A DNA stretch of 64,000 bases from Combretum micranthum (GCA_024138025.1 JAMXBD010000055.1:1178001-1242000); one strand, 5' to 3'; positions 36,601-50,169 are shown, counted from the first letter of the stretch. Program-made: numbers and translations. The notes: a model not told the origin generated them from the letters alone.

Positions 36601-39600
36601 TACATTTATTTGATTGTTATCTTTGTAACTAAACACAATTGCATTAATATAGATTATAATAAAGGAGGGGAAATAATGGCTCAAACTATTTTGAGGCGGC
36701 TTCATCAGCCCCATTGGATATAAAGAAGTGGCATATTATGGTGGATGGCTTTTAACGGGAACCAGTCACATTCCAACAGTGTTGAATAAAAGAAAACTAA
36801 ATAACATTTTAGAGCAGTTGCACCTATCCTAGAGCATGTCAATTGATAAAAAAGTATAAATAATAGTATTTAACTGGTTTACATCAATTTAATGAGATTC
36901 AGAATTTTTAATGCATGGATAGGCAGGAAATAAGTAGACCTTCTTTATCCTTTATCTCTAATTTATCTCATGCATTTATTTAAGGATTTGTTCACTTTCA
37001 TGAATGGGAAAAAAAAAAAAAAATTGAATTCCAAATTCAATAAGAATTTAATAGAGTTATAATGATTATAACAAGTCTGTTACAATATTCACTTCATATA
37101 AAGAGTAAAACAAGTAATTATTAGATTAAAATTGTAAAATATCTAATAATGCCTTTGTCTAATATTTTTAAGAAAGGATTATATATAAAAAGATTAAAAA
37201 TAAATCATTGAACGTCATTATATGTCCGAGAATATGAATTATTATTCATTATTTTGTATAATATCAATTTATTATGAATTATCATTCTAATAAACTAAAT
37301 AATAACTTTAAATAGAATAAGAAAAAAATTAATATCTATTTTCTCTCAAGTGAATTGGATGTAAATCTTTAACAAAACGTTGTTAACCCGTTCATATCTG
37401 AATGGAACCGAATTCGAACCAAGTAATATGTGTACATATATACATATTGGGAAAAAAGGGAAAAATGAAACATAATACACACAAAATAACCATTATTTCC
37501 TATAATTGAATAGATTAACTGGGGGTTGTGTCCTTTTCGTAGGAAAGCATCAATCCGATAATATAACGAGGGTTGATTTTTGTTGATATGGTCTTGATTT
37601 TGATGAGATGAGACCCACCGTCACGTCCAATTAAATCAAGTTATGGGCTTGGAGCTTATGGACAAGGTCAAGCATGTGACACCAGGACCTAGCACTTTCC
37701 TATGTAAAAGCAAGACCAGAAACAAGATGTTGAAAAAACACCACACCTCCATCTACCACATTATGAGGACGGTGATGGATTGGAATCAAGTCATCAGATC
37801 GATGGGTCCAACCCAGTGCTCTTTGGTCAGGTAGCGCAGTGGTCTCCAATCAAGCTCTTCTACAATGACTCAAGATCTAGGATATTTTTATTTTCCCTTA
37901 TTAGTCTTGTGTGATTTAGAATTAGGTTTGGCATGTCGTGTTTTGGACTCAATTTTGAAAAGGATGATGTTCGAAAATCAGACATGCGATTTTGCTTACA
38001 CATGAAAATCCATGGTCTGAACTCTGACGTGTGATAGTAATTTTCGAAAATTATAGGTTCGTAAATACAATTTTACTTCAATAAAATGGTTGTAAATTTG
38101 ATGACACTTGATAATTTGGGTGATGGCAATCCTTTTATTAAGATAGTAGTTGCCCCGATTTTATTTTATAACAAAAATTAGATTAAAAAAAAACGATAAA
38201 AGCCTGTTTACACAAGTTAGTTCTTGTAAAAGGATTAAAAAAAAACAAATATTTTTTCTTATATTTAAAGTCTACAAAAAATAAACCATTTAAATTCTTC
38301 AGAATACCCAAAGTACTTGGCCATTTACTGAATAGCACTGGATATCGTTGATTACTATCATAATTTCTTTCTACTAAAGATCAATTTACGTGCCAAATAA
38401 ATCAGATTAATATATGTATGCATCTAAATAATATTTTAAATTTTTATTTTTGCAGCTTCCTCAATCTTGTAGAATTTTGAGTCTCATCCCTAATTGCATA
38501 AGCTCGATTACAACAGCAATTAAAAATATAAAACTCGGAAATAAACACAGTAAATGATATAATCAATACAATATATTTAAATCTAACATTTATTAACAAG
38601 AATATTTAATATTCATATCTTAAAAAGCGAGCATTCAGATACCCTCTACTTGTAACACCACCTGATGACTAATCCATAAGCATTTAAAAGAAAAATGCGG
38701 GCGTAGTTATTAAATCTACTAAATAATTTATAAAAAAAATTAAATTTCTTTATAAAATTCAAGTTTACAAAAATAAATTATTTCAACTCTGGAAATAATT
38801 GCAAACGAAGACTTGTAATTTATTCAGAACTCTTCTTACTTAATTATCAAAAATAATATCAAAGCCTAATGTAATGTAGCATAAGATTAGAAGCATTAGA
38901 AGAAGTGCATTAGGGGAAGTTTATCATAAGGGAAGCCTTATAGAAGCTTATTAGAAGCATAAGCATAAAGATGAAGCCTATTACGAGCATGTTGAAGAAG
39001 TTTTATATCAAAAGTGCATATATAGTGACAAGTGTTAGTATAGTATTAGCTTGATAGTAAGCTAAAAAGACGTTTTAGGTTAGAAAAAGTTATTTATCTC
39101 TATAAGAGTCATAATAGTAGTATAAATATGAGGATTATAATAGAAATCATCAATTTTAGCTATAGACATATCAATATAAATATTATTTTGATCCTTTAAC
39201 TTTAACTGGCTATATCAATATTTCATTGGTTAACTGCACATTTTCATATTAAAAATAAATGAACATACTACTTGTCCAGCAAAACTCATTTGGACCCATT
39301 CAATTCCCAAGTTGGTTGATAGAACTTCTCTTGACCTATTGATCCTGTGGATCCATGCACACATCAAGACTTGCTTCAATAGGTTGGGTTCATGTAGAGG
39401 ACCTAGAAGAGTGCGTTGTGGTTGGGGCTCAGATTAAATCCGATCTATGCCTATGTCTAGGGGAAAATTAACACCTTCTATGATAAGAACGAAGGAAAAT
39501 AGAAAGAACATTTTTCTTAGGAAAATATATTATTTTATTTTTTCTTACTCTACAAGCTCATCATCAAACAAATATGGAACAATCCTTCCACTTTTATTCA

Positions 39601-41242
39601 TGTAGAAGAAGGAGAAAGGCTTGGAAAGGGTTTTATAGCATCTAATTGGCACTACACAGTATTATAAAAGTTATAAGAATACATATTGATACATAAGTTA
39701 AAAGCATTAGATTAGCTAGTCCTGAAATCTAAATATAAGTGGTATTAGAGGAAAAAAGTTATGAGTTTTAATACTATTTAATATCCCAATAAATGTTTAA
39801 GGCTAAATGTAAAGAAGACTATTAAATGGGAGGTGAATACACTAAATTGACATTGAGTTGATTTAGTAAAATGTTTGCTTAGACTCGATTAGACTACCTT
39901 TAAGTCTTAAGTCAACTTATCCAATTAGTTAACTCAAGCATGAATGTATTCTATTGAATATGCTCACTAACCTAATTAAATTTGGATTAAGATATATATA
40001 TATATATATATCAATTTTGCGGAATATGAGACAAAATGAGGATTAACTTAAATTGAAAAGACTATTATATTTTTCAAAATAATTGACTTCATTAACAATT
40101 CTTCAAGTCTAGCTCAAACTGAAAATGTAATCTTAATTTAGCTTGAGCTCTAGTTTAAAATCAATAAAATAATATTCTATAATCAAATATTAATTTATAA
40201 GTTTAACATTTTATATGAATTGAAAATTGAAACTACACTTAATAATATATTAAAAAAAAATTAATTGAAAGGAGTTTTCCAATAGTTGAGTTTGACGAAT
40301 TTGAGTTCAACGGTTTAAATTCAATTAAGTTTTGACTCCGTATAAACACCTTATTTTAAAGTTCAAACTCAGTCCCAATCGACAATTGGGGTAAGCTTGC
40401 TATTGGAGGAGTGGCCCGGAATCAACCATGTTTACTTTAAGAGAAAATTCAACAATGGAGTCATTTCAGTAAAGAGGAAAGGGGCAAAATTTAAATGATC
40501 ATGTGATTGGAAAGGGTAAAATTTAAAAGATCATGTGATTTTTAATTTCAACTAGGAAGGAGACACGTAAGTGGCCAACAATCATGTGTGGGGCGGTGCA
40601 CCAGAAAATGACACACCAATAGTCCAATGCTTCCACATAATGAGGAGCAAGAAAGGCCATTCATTTTTTTCAATTGGCAGGCGGCGTGAACGAACTAAAC
40701 TTTTTGGTGGACCAATCGGAATACAAACTTTATGAGAAAAATGATGCGTATGAAATATTTTGTTTCATTGGAAGATTTGGATGTGGAATTAAACTTAAAC
40801 TTTATCAGCATCTTGTAAAGCGAGAAATGGCAACAACATAAATCCTAACCTGCTCAAGGATGGATGGTGCTTATAGGTATGTTTTTATTTAGATAGGCTT
40901 GGTTCAATTCAAAGGTGTTAAGAATCAATCTATTAGAATCGAGATCTACATAAGTAAACTTCAAATTAAAATCCTTCCCCGACTCATGTATTGGGTTGAC
41001 CATTGTCAGGTCTTAATTTTATAATTAGACTTTAAAGGACTTCGAGTCAAGTTGAATCAAGCACCTATGCTTACACTCGTTTTTATATCTTTTATGAAAA
41101 ACATTATTTCAATTATTTTAGAATGTTCATCGAAGAAAAGATATCTTCGTTACTCTAAATCTTTTACTTTGAAATAACTTTATTTAAGTTTCCACATTCT
41201 AAATTTTTTTTTTTTTTTTGAGTCCTCTACTTTTACATAAGG

Positions 41243-41607
41243 AAATATATCAAATTTGGTACCTAAACTTTACACAAAATTTAATTTAGTACTTAAACTT
41301 TAAAGATGTTAATTTAATATTAAATCATACTTTTCATGGCATTTTTTATTATCTCATTAACATCGCTTGCTCTGTTTCCTTATATGGAAGAAGTAACTTA
41401 TCAATACTAGATAATGTTAGGAGAAACAATAAAAATTTAATCATAAGCTACTTCTCCCACGATAGCAAGCAAAGCAAATGATATTAAAGAGATAATAAAA
41501 ATAATTAAAAATAGTTTGATTGGATATTAAATTAATTACTCAAAGTTCTGAGACCAAATTAAACTTTTATACAAAGTTTATATACCGAATTTAATATTTA
41601 AAATGAC
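41243..41607. mobile_element. Foldback element, family A copy 3
   Basis: The left arm 'atatcaaatttggtacctaa' and the reverse complement of the right arm 'aatattaaattcggtatata' match through 'aaactttacacaaaatttaa' versus 'aaactttgtataaaagttta'. The middle contains 'aagtaactta' and 'taagctacttctccc', also roughly self-complementary. It is related to 876-1922 and 28011-28457. No coding capacity. Confidence 0.6.
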
Positions 41608-42211
41608 CAGAGAAGACGTCTATATTACATCCATCCATAATTCCATTGACCCTATATCATTCCTAGTGACACTTTGCACGTTTAACTGCTACATGTTTTT
41701 ACAAGAACTTTGTTATGTGGAACATAATGGAGGGTTTGAAAAAAAAAAAATTACAGGACTTGAAGATGGGAGGACTTAAAAGAGAAAAATTAATAACTGA
41801 AGGACTCAAATGAATAAGTAGCACAACATACATAACTTATTTGGAATAGAAAAATGGGGAGAAAAAAGATGAGTCCTTTTATTTTATTTTATTTTTTCAT
41901 TTATAAACATGTGACTTTGCAATTTTCAAATATTATTGCATTAACATTAAAAAGTTGTAGTATTAATAATTTATTTTAGTAATTGGTGGTGATGGCAGAA
42001 AAGAGAATAATTTCAGTGGTGACTAACTAAACTAATAGAGATCTTGGGAGAAGATAGGGGAAAATTAAACTCACAAGTTAATGTAAATAATACACCTTTT
42101 CACTTAGAAATTAGGATTATAAAATGGTAACACTTACTACTGGATACTGGTTGGTATTAGATATTGAATTTAGATTCAGAACTGATATATCTCTCTTTAT
42201 TTATATATAAT

Positions 42212-42270
42212 AGATGTATCTAAAAGTTTTTTTTTTTTTTTTTTTGGCCAAAAGATATATCCTAAAGTTT
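42212..42270. mobile_element. Small poly(T) insertion with 18-bp imperfect target duplication
   Basis: The direct repeat 'agatgtatctaaaagttt' (42212-42229) and 'agatatatcctaaagttt' (42253-42270) brackets a T run followed by 'ggccaa'. This fits a truncated, minus-oriented retroposon tail. Confidence 0.45.
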
Positions 42271-43079
42271 AAACAGATGGATTTTATATTACTTCGCTAG
42301 TGTTTCAAGTAAAAAAAAAAAAAAAAAAGTTTTATTTGTTAAATGTTTGTAATCTTTGTAGAAATTAGATGAATTTTGACAAATGGTGAAGATGGCGAGT
42401 AATTTTTAAATATTGAAATTTTATTAAAACTATCAATTCACGTGACTGTATATATTCCATGTTGCAGAATATTTGTGTCCATTGCGTTGAAATGGGCTAT
42501 TTCATCAACACCCAAAAGGCCAAAAGAGGCAAAGTTTGGACCAGAGCATCCGTTGCTTCAAAAATTTAGAAGGATTTGAGGAAGGCCTGATAAATAAATA
42601 GCCCATTACAATGTCTATCACGCATACTGGCTTATTAAAGAAATCGATGAGACAAGTTAACAACGTTTATATCATAAAAATTTCCAAAAGACAACTTTTT
42701 GTCTCCATGATGTATGCTACAGCTCGAATCGACCTCGATACAAATCTTTTATTTATGTTAATAGATAGAATTCTTTGATAGGGGAAAAATTTTGAGGATG
42801 GAAATGAAGTGAACAAAAATTTGTGATTTTACATGCCTGGGAATGTGAGAGAAAGGAGGTGTTGATGGAGAAAAATTATCAATTTCTTCTTTTGCAATAA
42901 CTTCGACCATAAAAGTGTAGTGGGGAGATTAAAAGCCAACAAAGAGGGAATCAATTCAAAGAAATTCTACAAAGTGCATGTGTTTCAATGAGAAGCTTTA
43001 GTCGAATGTACCTTTGCACAGCTAAATGCAAGCAATCGCCATACCAAACTCACTTACCTAGGCTATAAATGAATTACAT

Positions 43080-43740
43080 TAAATCTAATAGTATTGTCTT
43101 GGAGGTTAACCTGAAAATTTTAAGATTCAAGCCTAGCTCTAGCTAGATCATAATTGGGTTTTAATGCTCCATCTCAACTCGAATCATTATTTTAATAATA
43201 TCAAACAGTATTAAACCTAACCTATGCTTAACTATTTTTGAGCTGAAGAACCCATGCTTAACTTGAAAATTTTAAAGCTTAAGATTAGCTTAAACTCAAT
43301 TGAGGTTAGATTTTAGAGCTCCACCTTAGCTTGAATTATTATTTAACAAGCTCAAACTCGACTTGAGGTCCTGTTTGCTTCGTTGGTTTCTGGCCATTTT
43401 GGTATTTTTTTTATTTTCAAATAGACTTTATCAAAAAAACAAATACAGATAAAAAATGGATGACTTTACTCATAAATAGATCATATACAAATACGAATTG
43501 AAAATCAAACAATCCAAACAAACCCAAATCAAACTCAAAAAGAATATATTAAATTTATGTTGAAGCTTGACTCCTGCTGGGTTTCAATAAATCTCGACTA
43601 GAACTCAATTAGACTCATTTCATTGAGCTACATTAACTCAAGCTTAACACTTCTTGATATAATTGGAACTCAAACTTGACCCAATTGTTGTATAAGCAAA
43701 TTTGAGTGAATAATGAGTCAAACTCAAGTTGGTAAGCTTT
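43080..43740. repeat. Degenerate 'aagctca'-rich repeat with an inserted MITE-like segment
   Basis: About 43100-43200 and 43255-43365 are diverged direct copies ('gaaaattttaa(a)g', 'tagctcta/tagagctc', 'atctcaactcgaatcatt'/'accttagcttgaattatt'). Similar words resume after 43530. Between them, about 43368-43525 starts 'gtcctgtttgcttcg' and ends 'atccaaacaaaccc', a terminal style seen in small plant MITEs. Ends are approximate. Confidence 0.4.
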
Positions 43741-43974
43741 AAATTGGTTCATACACATCACGCATTACATCACTAGAAAAGAAAAGTTCGTATTTCCATC
43801 ATTTTATCCGATAAACTTTGAATATAGTCTCAGCTCTAAAGCCTATAATACTACATAAATGCCCTTTTTGAACAGGATTAGCCATCGATTTGCTTCCTTA
43901 ACCCATAGGGGAGAACCACTCACCAGAAGTTCCATTCCTATAGTTTCAAGGTTGATCAGCTCATGGCCGATTCA

Positions 43975-46900
43975 TCAGGATGCTTGATTACTCATCCGCT
44001 CCGCTTGAAACTGTCTCACAAGTTGTAATGACTGGTGGTACAGGTTAAGGTCAATCCATCAACATTTCTACCAACACGCGCCTGCAAGACAGCCTGAAAC
44101 CAAGATGACAAACTGACCCAGTTGAGTTTTGTGATCATTTTTGTGAAGCAAATGCTCAAACCGGAGAATACAAATGAATGAAAGTTCAAGGTAACAGACT
44201 CATAACCTCATTGTCAGGTTGGATATGCAGTTCACCAATGAATTGGTAGATTGAACCAACCCGAAAGTTAAGGTCCCTCAAGTGCTCAGTGCTTATTTTC
44301 AGATTGGCTCCTTTGTCTGCAATTGTAGCTAGGCCTGTCTCTACTGAATAGCCCTGCAGTCTGAGTATGGATATCAAGCCATCCTTAGGAAGTATACATT
44401 AGTGGTTGTGAAAACAACAAAAACACATATAGACATCATGCAACAACCACAGTGACACAGGGCTCGATAATGCAAGCATATGCATGATATTAAATTATTG
44501 GATCAATTTTTGACGAGGCATATACATACAGAACATCTATTCTCAACATTACATGTACGAAGATATAACAAGAATGTTGAATACACAAGATGATACAAAA
44601 CAAATTGTTGCTGGAGAAGCAATTTCTAAAACGTATAAATAATTCAGATAACAACATGGAGAAGATGTCAAAGATGCATGGAAGAAAGAAAAATAACCTC
44701 ATGTGCTTTCTTACTGGAATTCATCTTCTCTATGGAAAGATACTTGCACTAGGTCATTGAGAGCAAAGAGGCCATTAGCTTAAAAGAAGATTGCAAAAGA
44801 CAGTCAGTTCCACCATATTTCTCTAACCTCATGCCAATTTTGCAATTGAAAAACAATACAAAATGCACATACAAGATCGTGTCAGAAATACAAATTTCCA
44901 TCAGTAGTAACAAGTTGAAAGCATTCTTTTTTAGGAAGAAAAATGCTGTATATGAAGTTAAAACAAACTGTTCATCAGCCCCTAATTTGTTACATTTTCA
45001 TATAGCAAACACGAAAACATCTTGTTATGTTTGAGGCAATTATCGGTCATCAAGGATTACCACCTCTTCAACAAAAATGACATCTTTGAGATTTTCAACC
45101 ATAAATTGGCTCGTAATTCTTGCATTCATATGATATATAAATTTGCTTGAAAATCAAATCAACTCCTCTCTGAGGAGATGCTTCAAGATGAGAACATCAA
45201 CCATATTAGCAAAGGTGACACATCAAAACTGAACATTAGAAGCATGCGACCACCCCCAGATGAATCTAACCACACTACTGATATCACTCTTTCTAGCAAC
45301 ACCAAGGAAGAGCATGCTAGTTCTAACTTCTAACCAGCCTGATAGGGTCTGTTTGTTTAGCTTTTCTGAATAGATACAGACACTTTTTTCAAACTTTTTT
45401 CTAATAAATTATTTATTAAGAAATAAATATAAAAAAAAAGTTGGTAATTTTCATGAAAAGATCAAATAGATTAAATATAAATAAGATATAAATACAAATA
45501 AGATATATTTACACATATCATTTCAATACAGATACAGATACAGATGAAAAACAGACCATCCAAATAGATTATTGTTGTTCCAATTTACATACTTCCAACT
45601 ATTTGTTCAGTATCTTGCATACAACTTTGCAACGTATACATCATCTCTACTATGCCTACTTAAGGAAGAAGCACGACATTCATCCCTATGCATTAACTTA
45701 ACTTTAAGATCCAGGTCCAATACAGTGTCCTCACCAGTGATTACATGCCATACCTCACTCCCTTAACAGCATCCCACCTAGTTACCCTATCATGTCTGCT
45801 TCACACCACCCTCTGTTTTCCAGGAAAAGAAGACAAAGAAAAAATACTAAACTCAATACTAATGATTTCTAAATCACTTTGTATATCTCTCCCAGTTCAT
45901 ATCCAATCATATCTGCCTTTTGTTTCATTAGCGAAAAACATTTGAAGTAACTTTACTGAAGCTGCAGATTACACAACAGAGTTGTCATGCATTCAACCCA
46001 CAGAGCCACCTCTACTAAATGTAATTGTAAATAACAATTCATGTCATTGCATCATAATCAAATTTCACTTTGTGCCATATTCGCACTGTAGTGTCAAACA
46101 AATGAAACCATTTAAAACATCAGAGATAATTAAGTAATCTCATAATCATGTCAATTCATGCCATATTCCTTTTTGCACATTTGGCATTGTGTCACCACAT
46201 TGTTGCCATGCCATTGCTCCCCACCATGATGAGATTCATACATTTAGTGGATCCAATCTCCAAATTTACAAATACCATGATAATTATGGTTTCCTTGTCT
46301 CATGAAGTTTTTCATGCCCATTTCTTCTGACATTTTCCATAGTAAAAACTTTGTGAATCTCAAATAATACTATAGTAAATTTCAAGAGTTTGCTGTTTTT
46401 AGGGACTTTTAGCAACAAGTGATGGCGACAACTTGAAGTGGCAACCGATGACAGTTATAGTGGTAGGCTATTACAGAAAATTATTTCCTTCATTGTCCAT
46501 TAGGATTTTCCGTGGCGTTAACCATTGGCATAGAATGCCACCACTACATTCATCATCCATAATCACTTCTTATTAACTACCCGTTCACTTAATAGCAATT
46601 TCATTACACTTTAACTATTATGGTGCTTAGTCAGCTGTAATAGTGATTTACAAAGGAATCTCTACTAAAAAAAGGTTGAATGGTCATTCAATATTTAAAT
46701 ATATAAGTAGCAATTCAATACTAGAATAGAATTTTTTCCAAAATATACTCATTTAAAAAAAAAAAACAAATAAATACCCTGTTACAGTTTTATCCCTACT
46801 TCTATAATAACAATTCCAATGCAGCCTTGATAATCCAGTAAAGTTAACGGCAGTAAAAGATTGCTCACCCTTTTGAGATTATTGCATTTATTGATATAGA

Positions 46901-47262
46901 ACAAAGCTTTGAATATAACAAATTTCGGATTTTGATGGCAAACCAATCAAACTCATATTCAATCAAAATTTCACAGGAACTGGAAATACTTGAACATACA
47001 AGAAGTCTAAAGCTAACAACTGCTTGCAAAAACTCAAAACTAGAAGGATTAATCAGAACATAAACAGTGCAAATCAAAATTTACTAATAAAAACTTAAAA
47101 AATTATTTAAAAAATGAAAAAAAAATCAAGGGATAAAGCAAAATGATCTTACTTGCCAACAACTCTGAGGGAAGACCCATGAATGAAAAAAGGAGAAGAT
47201 GGGTTTATTTGGTTCAAAGTCACTAAAGCGCCAGACTTTATAGTGGAATTCTCTGATGCCAT
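43975..47262 (-). CDS. TEN1: TEN1, telomeric CST-complex OB-fold subunit; last exon frameshifted
   Basis: TEN1 works with CTC1 and STN1 in the CST complex, which protects telomere ends and aids C-strand fill-in. Exons are 47262-47153, 44360-44207 and 44093-43975, with GT-AG introns. Exon 1 starts MASENSTIKSGALVTLN; exon 2 holds the core GYSVETGLATIADKG, STEHLRDLNFRVGSIYQF and IGELHIQPDNE; exon 3 continues AVLQARVGRNVDGL. The family then reads roughly (D/M)LNLYHQSL...RQFQ. Here that text appears only in the next frame, because a base is missing at about 44052/44051. The literal frame gives TLTCTTSHYNL and stops at 44018-44016, for 113 residues, whereas the shifted frame would run on to the TGA at 43977-43975 (127 codons, normal length). 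Intron 1 is long (about 2.8 kb). This may be a damaged allele, a recent pseudogene or a sequencing error at a GG pair. Confidence 0.85.
44361..47152 (-). other. TEN1 intron 1
   Basis: The donor is GT at 47152-47151 and the acceptor AG at 44362-44361. It joins the AA of exon 1 to the A of exon 2 to make the lysine codon of GK|LQGY. At about 2.8 kb it is far larger than TEN1 intron 2 (113 bp). Apart from a small MITE-like repeat at about 45345-45558, I see no gene in it; the open frames here are shadows. Confidence 0.75.
45345..45558. mobile_element. Small MITE in TEN1 intron 1
   Basis: The left end 'gggtctgtttgtttagcttt' and reverse-complemented right end 'atggtctgtttttcatctgt' are imperfect inverted repeats. 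'gatacaga' words occur at both sides ('agatacagacac' and 'acagatacagatacagat'). Terminal 'gggtctgtttg' is a style common in PIF/Harbinger and hAT MITEs. The target duplication is not clear. Confidence 0.5.
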
Positions 47263-47302
47263 TATCAAAAGTAAACAACTTCTTGGGTTCTAAGATAAAT
47301 TT

Positions 47303-47701
47303 CTGTTAGAAAAAAAAAAAAAAAAAAAAAAGGTAGAAACATAAGAACAAGTTACTCAATGTTTCACCAAAAAAAAAAGGAAAAAAAAAAGAAAGAAAAA
47401 GGAAAAATGCAAACTTTACATCAGAAAGTGAGGGGTGCTGTGTGTACCTTAATCGATGTGCTTGCAGGACTAGGGAACACAACACTGGTGAGTTTGAATT
47501 TGATTGTTTAAGATGGTTTCTGCAAATCCTGACGGCCATTTTGAATTTTTGATAGGTGTGTGTCCTTTTTTTAGAAAAATGGGACAACTCGAAGCAATTG
47601 GGTAAAGTTAAAAATACACACACAAGCACGTCTTTACTAAATGAAAAAAAAAAAAAATCTCTCAAAAATTTGAATTTTTAAACGATAATTCTAAATATAT
47701 G
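47303..47701 (-). promoter_or_regulatory. Putative TEN1 leader exon, leader intron and TATA-like box
   Basis: On the minus strand 'atatatttag' (47700-47691) could be a TATA box. A leader exon would end at 47448 before 'gtacac', and a leader intron would end at the AG at 47304-47303 right after a very long T run (about 47310-47331) that could serve as its polypyrimidine tract. The open frame across this stretch (47306-47665) is low-complexity Phe-rich and is not credible as protein. All of this is inference without transcript data. Confidence 0.3.
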
Positions 47702-47953
47702 GAATTAAAATATTGATTTTTAAACGATAATTACAATCTCTGGAAAATCCTCTTCTTCTTAGTAAATTAAAATCTTGTTTTTGAAGACATTGATTGGACG
47801 TAAAATTGATATTATTTATTAAAACTTTGGCCTCTTAGAAATTTATTTTTTAAATCACATTTTTCTTTCCCAACAAACTTTTGTCCTTTTCTTCAGTTTG
47901 GAAAAAAGAAAAGTGAAAAGGAAAACAAAAAGGATGAATTAGCAATATTTAAT

Positions 47954-48354
47954 AGCATGTTTGATACACAAAAATGGATTGAAAGGGAATCATGATTTGG
48001 ACTTTTATTTTCTTTTTCAATGTTTGGAAGCATTTTTAGAAGTCGGAATATAATTCCTTAGAATCTTCGATTCCAACTTTGAAGGGAAATTTGATTTTAG
48101 CTTTGAAGGGAAAAACAGATGCCGATCCATTTCATCTTATTAATTATGTGTAGTACAACTGCTTTCTATTCTATTATGTACTCATATTTTGTATTTATTA
48201 CTAAAGATATTCCCGATAATTACACTTTTTAGCCATTATATTACATGTAATCTTCCAAATATAGATGGATTTATAATTTCCAAACTCATTTCATTTCATT
48301 CCAATTCAATCAAATCCATTCTATTCCAAATCATTACTGTATACCAAAGGTGAT
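47954..48354. mobile_element. MITE-like repeat upstream of TEN1
   Basis: The left end 'gcatgtttgatacacaaaaa' and reverse-complemented right end 'cacctttggtatacagtaat' are imperfect inverted repeats. The interior is rich in 'tggattgaaagggaat' and its complement 'attccaattcaatcaa'. No coding capacity. Confidence 0.45.
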
Positions 48355-50169
48355 GTAAGTTCAATCTATTTTAATAATTATAATACATTAAATATATTTA
48401 AAATTTACAAACTAACAATACATATAGTGAAAATAAATTAAGAAAGAAATTAGAGTTCTTTTTTATAAGGAATATCAAAATATCAAATGTTTTACAATTT
48501 TACACATGTGATATATTATCTTACTATATTCAAGCCGTTGATGGAATATAAATAGTAAAAGTCAAAAGCAACTTATTATTTATTAAGCTGATTTAGTACC
48601 GCATTATTTTTAGTATGAATTAAATGAAGAAAACCCTCCGCTATGTGGTATTTGGGTCTAAATTTACCAATGACAAATGCAATCAATGGATATTTAAAAT
48701 GTTTATCATAATTCACATAATAATGTGTCATGTGTGCTTACAAATTATTTTTATTATATTATTTTTTCAATTATTTGATTATATATAGATTGCAATTTAT
48801 AGTTGAATAAGATTGCTATGATCTTACAATGCTTGGGATGCAAGAAATGATATGTCATTTTGTAAATAAACTATGTAAGTCTTACAACACTATTACACTG
48901 TAAATGTTGTCATAAGGACACAGTTCTTAAACACATAATTAGATAAAAAAAAAGAATAAAGAAACAATAAATGAAAGAATCCAAAAATTTGGTTATTGCA
49001 TGTGATTACACCTATGCCAAGAGTATTAAAGATATGGTGTTAGCAATCGAAAGTAATCTAATATATGTTTAGTTTAAGTATTGAGCCACTGCCATCCAGT
49101 ACAAGTAAATGGATTATGGATGGTCTAGTTAGTATGATAAGGATTAATTCCTTTGGAATAAGCAAAATTCGAATTGTAATGATGGAATAGGATACCATTG
49201 TGGACGATTGCCAAAGACAAATTACATTAACAGCTGATATCAACAATCCCAAAATCAAATGACTTTAAGATATGGTTTTTGTATGTTTGCTATGAAGTTT
49301 GGTGCCACTCCAAGTCTTATCATGCCAAAAGACTATGCTGGTATGCCCACACTTAAAAATAAGATAGTAAACTGAAGGACGTTATATTTTAGCTATATAT
49401 TCTTATATGATTTTGGTATGGCAGGTATTGCAGTACATATTTCTAGGTTTTATTATTCACATATTGATGTTTTGTATTTCAAAAACTAGTGCTTCTTTTG
49501 ATTGGATTATGATGATTTGGTTTATGACTTGTTTGATGATAATAGGTAGGACGATAGTAGATTTGAGTATGCTGATGATTAGATTGAAAATCTATGATTA
49601 AAGAAATTTATATTTTCAAGACTTTGTTTATATTTAATTGAATCTAATTTACTTTTTCATACATCATAGAATTACATTGTAATATAACAAAAGGAAATTC
49701 TAACCTAAACCAAAAGCAAACGTTTGCTTCATTGTCAAGGCCAAAGACAATATAGTAATATACAGTGAAATGCTCCAAAACATTTTTCAATGAAGAATTG
49801 GTTTACATACAATAATGTATTGATCTAAATCTATACACAAAACTAAAACCTACACCATGAGGAATTTCATTACAACTGAGTAAAGAGAATAGGATCTCTA
49901 TTACAATTTGAGAATTAGGGATTGGTTCATGGGTACAACTTTGTAACTTCATGGTATAATCATGGATTAGCTAGTTCTAACAAATCTCAAGCTAAAGAAT
50001 CCATAATAATTAAAAAGAAAAAAAAAATCCAATTAAGTGCTATGAGTGGATCAAGAGTGGGGATAGATCTTGCTATCATCCCCGAAATTTAAGAATTTTC
50101 CCCCCAAAAAAATCCCTCAAAATTTACCCCAAAGAATAAAAAATATTATATACTTTTTATGGTTTTCCT

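Larger units (their letters stand above)
6283..43974. other. Gene desert of about 37 kb rich in repeats
   Basis: No gene is supportable between the PP2C promoter and the 3' end of TEN1. All longer open frames here are short, AT-driven and unlike any family I know. The supported contents are listed as separate entries: an LTR-like block, several MITE families, a SINE, tandem duplications and microsatellites. Slightly GC-richer islands stand out at about 20830-21370, 31060-31480 and 37600-37860, but none contains a recognisable gene. The remaining sequence is AT-rich and featureless to me. Confidence 0.6.

Noticed and set aside
37830..37860. A-box-like 'tagcgcagtgg' suggesting a tRNA or SINE
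   Set aside because: No B box at proper spacing and no cloverleaf stems.
39735..39760. 'tggtattagagg' resembling an LTR primer-binding site
   Set aside because: Only a partial match to the initiator-Met primer site, not preceded by an LTR ending in CA, and no coding domains follow.
47306..47665. 119-codon minus-strand frame upstream of TEN1
   Set aside because: Much of it, at both ends, is Phe-rich translation of T runs. It overlaps splice-like leader signals and has no recognisable domain.
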